Positions 60,199 to 64,000 of a stretch of 64,000 nucleotides of DNA are shown one piece after another. Position numbers and translations under genes: made by a program. This stretch comes from Aquibium sp. ELW1220 (lineage in GTDB: Bacteria > Pseudomonadota > Alphaproteobacteria > Rhizobiales > Rhizobiaceae): NCBI RefSeq assembly GCF_030398385.1, contig NZ_JAOAOQ010000002.1, positions 9,162 to 73,161 on the forward strand. Direction: 5' to 3'. Position 1 is the stretch's first letter; each line of letters starts with the position of its first letter. The notes below the pieces were generated by a model, which saw only the letters and a list, made by a program, of their open reading frames with translations, made no database searches and was not told the origin of the DNA.

Positions 60199-63100
60199 CT
60201 GTCGCGAAGGATGCGACGAAGGCCGGTCCGGCCTATGCCGAGTTCGCCGTGCAGTCGAACTTCTCCTTCCTGCGCGGTGCCTCCGCGCCCGAAGAGCAGG
60301 TGGTCATGGCCAGGCGCCTCGGCATCGCGGCCTTCGGGCTGGCCGACCGCAACACCGTGGCGGGCGTCGTGCGGGCGTGGAAGATGGCGCAGAAGGAGAG
60401 CCTGCCCTATCACCCCGGCGCCCGGCTGGTCTTTTCCGACGGCACGCCCGACATGCTCGCCTATCCGCGGGACCGCGCGGGCTGGGGTCATCTCTGCCGC
60501 ATGCTGACGGAAGCCAACGAAGCGGGCGAGAAGGGCGCGCCCGACCTGAGGCTGGAGGGTCTGATGGCCTGGGGCGATGCCATGTCGCTCGCCGTGCTGC
60601 CGTCGCTCGACGAGGACGGCAAAGACGAGCTCGATCTCCTGCGCCGGCTGGCGCGGCGTTTCGGCCGCGCCGTTCGCGTCGCCGTCGCACCCGCCTTCAA
60701 CGGCAACGACCGCTGGCGGCTGGAGCAGGCGGAGCGACTGGCCGACGCGGCCGGCCTGCCGCTGATGGCGGTGGGCGAGGTGCTGTACCACGAGCCGGGC
60801 CGTCGTCCGCTGCAGGACGTCGTCACCGCCATCCGGCTCGGAACGCCGGTGGCGCAGGCCGGGTTCGAGCTGCGCGCCCATGCCGAGCGGCACCTGAAAC
60901 CGCCGCGCGAGATGGGTCGGCTCTTCCGCCGCCATCCGCAGGCGCTGGCCGAGACGCTTCGCTTCGCCGGCGAGCTTGCCTTCTCGCTGTCCGAACTGCG
61001 CTACAACTACCCCGACGAGGCGACGCGCGACGGCGCCACCCCGCAGGAAGAGCTTGCCCGGCTGACTTGGGAGGGCGCGGCGCGGCGCTATCCCGCAGGC
61101 GTGCCGGAAAAGGTGTCCGCCATGATCCGCCACGAACTCGCCGTGGTCGAGCAGCTGACCTACGCGCGCTACTTCCTCACCGTCCACGACATCGTTCAGT
61201 TCGCGCGCAGGGAGGGAATCCTCTGCCAGGGGCGGGGATCGGCCGCGAACTCCATCATCTGCTTCTGCATCGGCATCACAGACGTGGGGCCGGAGATCAT
61301 GGACCTTCTGTTCGAGCGCTTTATCTCGCCCGAGCGCAACGAGCCGCCCGACATCGACGTCGACTTCGAGCACGACCGCCGCGACGAGGTGATCGCCTAC
61401 ATCTACGAGAAGTACAGCGCCAGGCGCACGGCCCTCGCCGCCTCGGTGGTCACCTATCGCAGCCGTTCGGCGCTGCGCGAGACGGCAGGCGCGCTGGGCC
61501 TGTCGCAGGACGTGATGGCGGCGCTGTCGGGCTCGATCTGGGGCTGGTCGAGCGCCGGTCTCGGCGGCGAGGAGGCGAAGGCCGCAGGCCTCGACATGGC
61601 CGAACCCCTGACGCGCCATCTGGTCGACCGCGCCAACGAGATCCTCGGCTTCCCGCGCCATCTCTCCCAGCATGTCGGCGGCTTCGTCATCACCCGCGAC
61701 CGGCTGGACGAGATCGTGCCCATCGTCAGGACGGCGATGGAGGAGCGCCGGATGGTGGAATGGGACAAGGACGATCTCGATGCCGTCGGCATCCTCAAGG
61801 TCGACATCCTGGCGCTCGGCATGCTGTCGTGCCTGCGCCGCGCCTTCGATCTCCTGGCGCAGCACTACCCGGACGACCATCCGCAGCGTCTGACGCTGGC
61901 GACGATCCCGAAGGAGGATAGCCGCGTCTACGACATGATCTGCCGGGCCGACACGATCGGCGTCTTCCAGATCGAAAGCCGCGCGCAGATGACGATGCTG
62001 CCGAGGCTGCGGCCCCGCGCCTTCTACGACCTCGTCATCGAGGTGGCGATCGTGCGGCCGGGGCCGATCCAGGGCGACATGGTGCATCCCTATCTGCGCC
62101 GGCGACAGGGGCTCGAGGAGCCGGAATATCCGCGTCCGGAGCTGAAGGCCGTGCTGGAGCGTACGCTGGGCGTACCGCTGTTCCAGGAACAGGCGATGAA
62201 GATCGCCATCGTCGCCGGCGGCTTCACGCCCGGCGAGGCCGACCAGCTGCGCCGCGCCATGGCGACCTTCCGAAGGGTCGGCACCATCGGCACGCTGCGC
62301 CAGAAGATGATCGACGGCATGGTCTCGCGCGGCTACGAACGCGATTTCGCCGAACGCTGTTTCAAGCAGATCGAGGGTTTCGGCGAATACGGCTTTCCGG
62401 AGAGCCATGCCGCCTCCTTCGCCCTGCTGGTCTATGCTTCCTGCTGGTTCAAGACCTTCTATCCGGATGTCTTCTGCGCCGCGCTCCTGAACTCCCAGCC
62501 GATGGGCTTCTATGCGCCCTCGCAGCTGGTCCGCGACGCGCGCGAGCACGGGGTCGAGGTGCTGGAGCCCGACGTCAACCACTCGACCTGGGACGGCACG
62601 CTGGAGGAAGCGCCCTTCGACAGGTTCCGGATCATGGCCCGTCACCGCGAGATGCGGGACGTGATCCGCACCCGCCATGCGGTGCGGCTCGGGCTCCGGC
62701 AGATCAAGGGACTGCGGCAGGACGAGATGCAGCGGCTGGTGGAGCGGCGGGAAGCGGGCTACGATTCGGTGCGCGACCTGTGGCTGCGGACGGGCCTGCC
62801 CCGCTCGACGCTGGAGCGGCTGGCGCGGGCGGATGCCTTCCGCTCCCTCGGGCTCGACCGGCGCGACGCCCTCTGGGCGGTGCAGGGCCTGGACGACACC
62901 AGGGCCAGCGGTTTCCTGCCGCTGCTCGACGACCCGGCGCTGAAACTCGCCGACCATGAGCCGGAGATGCGGCTGCCCGCCATGCCGCTCGGCGAGCATG
63001 TCATTCACGACTACCGCACGCTGTCCCTGTCGCTGAAGGCCCATCCCGTCTCGTTCCTGCGCCGGCGCCTTGAGGTCGAGAAGGTGGTGGAGAACGCCTC

Positions 63101-63575
63101 GCTCGAGACCGTGCGCAGCGGCATGCGCGTCTCGGTCTGCGGTCTCGTGCTGGTGCGGCAGCGGCCCGGCTCGGCCAAGGGCGTCATCTTCATGACCATC
63201 GAGGACGAGACCGGGGTAGCCAACGTCATCGTCTGGCCGAAGATCTTCGAGCGCTTTCGCGCCATCGTCATCGGTTCGCGCCTCGTGCGGGTGCGAGGGC
63301 GGGTTCAATCGGAATCGGGGGTCATCCATGTCGTGGCCGAAACGGTGGAGGACATGACCGCGCGTCTCGGCGAACTGTCGGAAGAGGCCTGCCTGATCGA
63401 TGCGCTCGCCAACGCGGACGAGGTCCGGCGGCCGGTCGTGGAGCAGCGGGAAAAGGCGACGAAGGGCTCGCGGCTCGCCGCCCTCATGGAGGAGATTCCG
63501 GGCCTGCGGGAAGACTATCAGGCGCTGGCCAGGCGGTCAGGCGCGGTGATGCCGAAGGGCCGCAACTTCCACTGA
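60195..63575 (+). CDS. dnaE2: DnaE2, error-prone DNA polymerase III alpha subunit paralogue
   Basis: The ATG at 60195 overlaps the imuB stop (ATGA). The 1126-residue protein has an N-terminal PHP domain ([16 protein letters not shown] near 14-29), the C-family polymerase core with Q-G-R-G-S-A-A-N-S near 344-352 and P-D-I-D-V-D-F near 389-395 containing the catalytic acids, R-P-G-P-I-Q-G near 619-625, a helix-hairpin-helix region at ~860-960 and a C-terminal OB fold. The shorter length and the lack of the DnaE1-type C-terminal tau-binding part mark it as DnaE2. It carries out mutagenic lesion bypass under SOS control. Confidence 0.96.
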   Translation: MTVAKDATKAGPAYAEFAVQSNFSFLRGASAPEEQVVMARRLGIAAFGLADRNTVAGVVRAWKMAQKESLPYHPGARLVFSDGTPDMLAYPRDRAGWGHLCRMLTEANEAGEKGAPDLRLEGLMAWGDAMSLAVLPSLDEDGKDELDLLRRLARRFGRAVRVAVAPAFNGNDRWRLEQAERLADAAGLPLMAVGEVLYHEPGRRPLQDVVTAIRLGTPVAQAGFELRAHAERHLKPPREMGRLFRRHPQALAETLRFAGELAFSLSELRYNYPDEATRDGATPQEELARLTWEGAARRYPAGVPEKVSAMIRHELAVVEQLTYARYFLTVHDIVQFARREGILCQGRGSAANSIICFCIGITDVGPEIMDLLFERFISPERNEPPDIDVDFEHDRRDEVIAYIYEKYSARRTALAASVVTYRSRSALRETAGALGLSQDVMAALSGSIWGWSSAGLGGEEAKAAGLDMAEPLTRHLVDRANEILGFPRHLSQHVGGFVITRDRLDEIVPIVRTAMEERRMVEWDKDDLDAVGILKVDILALGMLSCLRRAFDLLAQHYPDDHPQRLTLATIPKEDSRVYDMICRADTIGVFQIESRAQMTMLPRLRPRAFYDLVIEVAIVRPGPIQGDMVHPYLRRRQGLEEPEYPRPELKAVLERTLGVPLFQEQAMKIAIVAGGFTPGEADQLRRAMATFRRVGTIGTLRQKMIDGMVSRGYERDFAERCFKQIEGFGEYGFPESHAASFALLVYASCWFKTFYPDVFCAALLNSQPMGFYAPSQLVRDAREHGVEVLEPDVNHSTWDGTLEEAPFDRFRIMARHREMRDVIRTRHAVRLGLRQIKGLRQDEMQRLVERREAGYDSVRDLWLRTGLPRSTLERLARADAFRSLGLDRRDALWAVQGLDDTRASGFLPLLDDPALKLADHEPEMRLPAMPLGEHVIHDYRTLSLSLKAHPVSFLRRRLEVEKVVENASLETVRSGMRVSVCGLVLVRQRPGSAKGVIFMTIEDETGVANVIVWPKIFERFRAIVIGSRLVRVRGRVQSESGVIHVVAETVEDMTARLGELSEEACLIDALANADEVRRPVVEQREKATKGSRLAALMEEIPGLREDYQALARRSGAVMPKGRNFH

Positions 63576-63653
63576 ACGGGTCCGGGGACCGGACCGTCCC
63601 GCGCTCCCCTGGCCGCCGGAAGCCGCGGTCGGCCTCGACTGAAGGGAGCCCGG

Positions 63654-63863
63654 CTAGCGCTCCGGCGGATCGTCGCGCAGGGAGCGCGCTTCCGACGGCA
63701 GCATGATGGGGATGCCGTCCCTGACCGGATAGGCGAGCCGCGCGCTTTTCGAGACGAGTTCGCAGCGGGCGGCGTCGTAGACGAGCGGACCCTTGCTGAT
63801 CGGACAGGCGATCAGTTCGAGGAGCCTGGTATCGATCACCGCGACGCGTTCGCCCTCGGTCAT
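63654..63863 (-). CDS. Trm112 / UPF0434-like small protein
   Basis: A 69-residue protein with the Trm112 pattern: [14 protein letters not shown] at ~14-27 and [12 protein letters not shown] near 44-55. One zinc Cys (C20) and, later, a single C34 are visible, fewer than in the full zinc-binding Trm112. A GGGG ribosome site lies seven bases upstream of the ATG at 63863. It lies 9 bases after the LON-domain gene on the same strand and is probably cotranscribed. Eukaryotic Trm112 activates several methyltransferases; the bacterial role is less clear. Confidence 0.9.
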   Translation of the reverse strand: MTEGERVAVIDTRLLELIACPISKGPLVYDAARCELVSKSARLAYPVRDGIPIMLPSEARSLRDDPPER

Positions 63864-63872
63864 GCCTGTCCC

Positions 63873-64000
63873 CTACTGCAGGCTGGCGCCGGCGCCGTCA
63901 CCGCCGCGCGCCAGCGCCATCTCGGTGATGGCGATCAGCGTTTCCGCCCGGGTCCTGAGATCGGGCGCCTCGAGCAGCGCCTGCTTTTCCACCGCACCAT
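63873..64000 (-). CDS. LON substrate-binding-domain protein, C-terminal part only
   Basis: Translation from the right window edge gives ...G-A-V-E-K-Q-A-L-L-E-A-P-D-L-R-T-R-A-E-T-L followed by I-A-I-T-E-M-A-L-A-R-G-G-D-G-A-G and a TAG at 63875-63873. This is the usual C-terminus of the stand-alone LON peptidase N-terminal-domain proteins that precede the Trm112-like gene in alphaproteobacteria. The domain itself lies outside the window. These proteins lack the Lon protease and ATPase parts; the function is not known. Confidence 0.75.
   Translation of the reverse strand, partial: GAVEKQALLEAPDLRTRAETLIAITEMALARGGDGAGASLQ

Noticed and set aside
60144-63329. Antisense frame of over 1000 codons opposite dnaE2
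   Set aside because: A GC-rich-genome artefact: low complexity with many His, Arg and Asp and no domain, opposite a complete polymerase gene.

Overview
The window reads as alphaproteobacterial chromosome, most like a Hyphomicrobiales/Phyllobacteriaceae-type (Mesorhizobium-like) genome. The evidence is high-GC coding with strong AGGAGG-type ribosome sites, many ATGA-coupled operons, a GAAC-N7-GAAC LexA box of the alphaproteobacterial type before imuA-imuB-dnaE2, a very large NAD-glutamate dehydrogenase, a DUF1674/htpX/rsmB-like/heparinase/purH neighbourhood, and a palindromic intergenic repeat of the sort seen in rhizobia.

Positions 1 to about 9023 look like the right end of an integrated mobile element. 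Base composition is visibly lower in GC than the rest. The region holds a 5'-cut MobA/MobL-type relaxase, a small hypothetical gene, a frameshifted gene of unknown function and a compact five-gene operon (7038 to 3259, minus strand): a 75-residue protein, an unrecognised 323-residue protein, a D-Ala-D-Ala-ligase-like ATP-grasp enzyme, a VanX-like D,D-dipeptidase and an S66 LD-carboxypeptidase/MccF-like peptidase. A divergent, degenerate LpxI-like gene and an AT-rich HTH regulator gene sit beside it. The element appears to end at 9005-9023 in a sequence matching the 3' end of a tRNA-Ser gene, a likely attachment site. The operon is the best candidate here for an undescribed system: it combines amide-bond-forming and peptide-hydrolysing enzymes in translationally coupled genes.

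9063-19143 holds a DUF3883 nuclease-like gene and then a peptide uptake and hydrolysis locus: a GntR-type regulator, a C45 (penicillin acyltransferase-like) peptidase, Dpp-type permeases, a fused two-domain ABC ATPase, a MOSC protein, the solute-binding protein and an alpha/beta hydrolase.

19513-31307 is a catabolic locus: two SDRs, a class III aminotransferase, an aldehyde dehydrogenase, a TctABC-type carboxylate transporter, an IclR regulator, a Tm-1-like/UPF0261 protein, a HAD hydrolase and a second class III aminotransferase. 31466-42829 is another: a PgpA-like gene facing away from a TRAP transporter, an IclR regulator, HyuA/HyuB-type hydantoinase/oxoprolinase subunits, a cupin, an acyl-CoA/AMP ligase and a 3-hydroxyisobutyrate-dehydrogenase-type reductase. 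The substrates cannot be named from sequence alone.

42903-64000 is mostly core genome: an SDHAF4-like factor, HtpX, an RsmB/NOP-type methyltransferase, a heparinase II/III-like protein, PurH, a RelE/HigB-type toxin gene with a one-base frameshift next to its antitoxin, an MFS permease, NAD-GDH, an AhpD-like protein, a DUF1737 protein, a small zincin, the SOS mutagenesis cassette imuA-imuB-dnaE2, a Trm112-like protein and the end of a LON-domain protein. No rRNA, CRISPR array, complete tRNA or intact IS element was seen.
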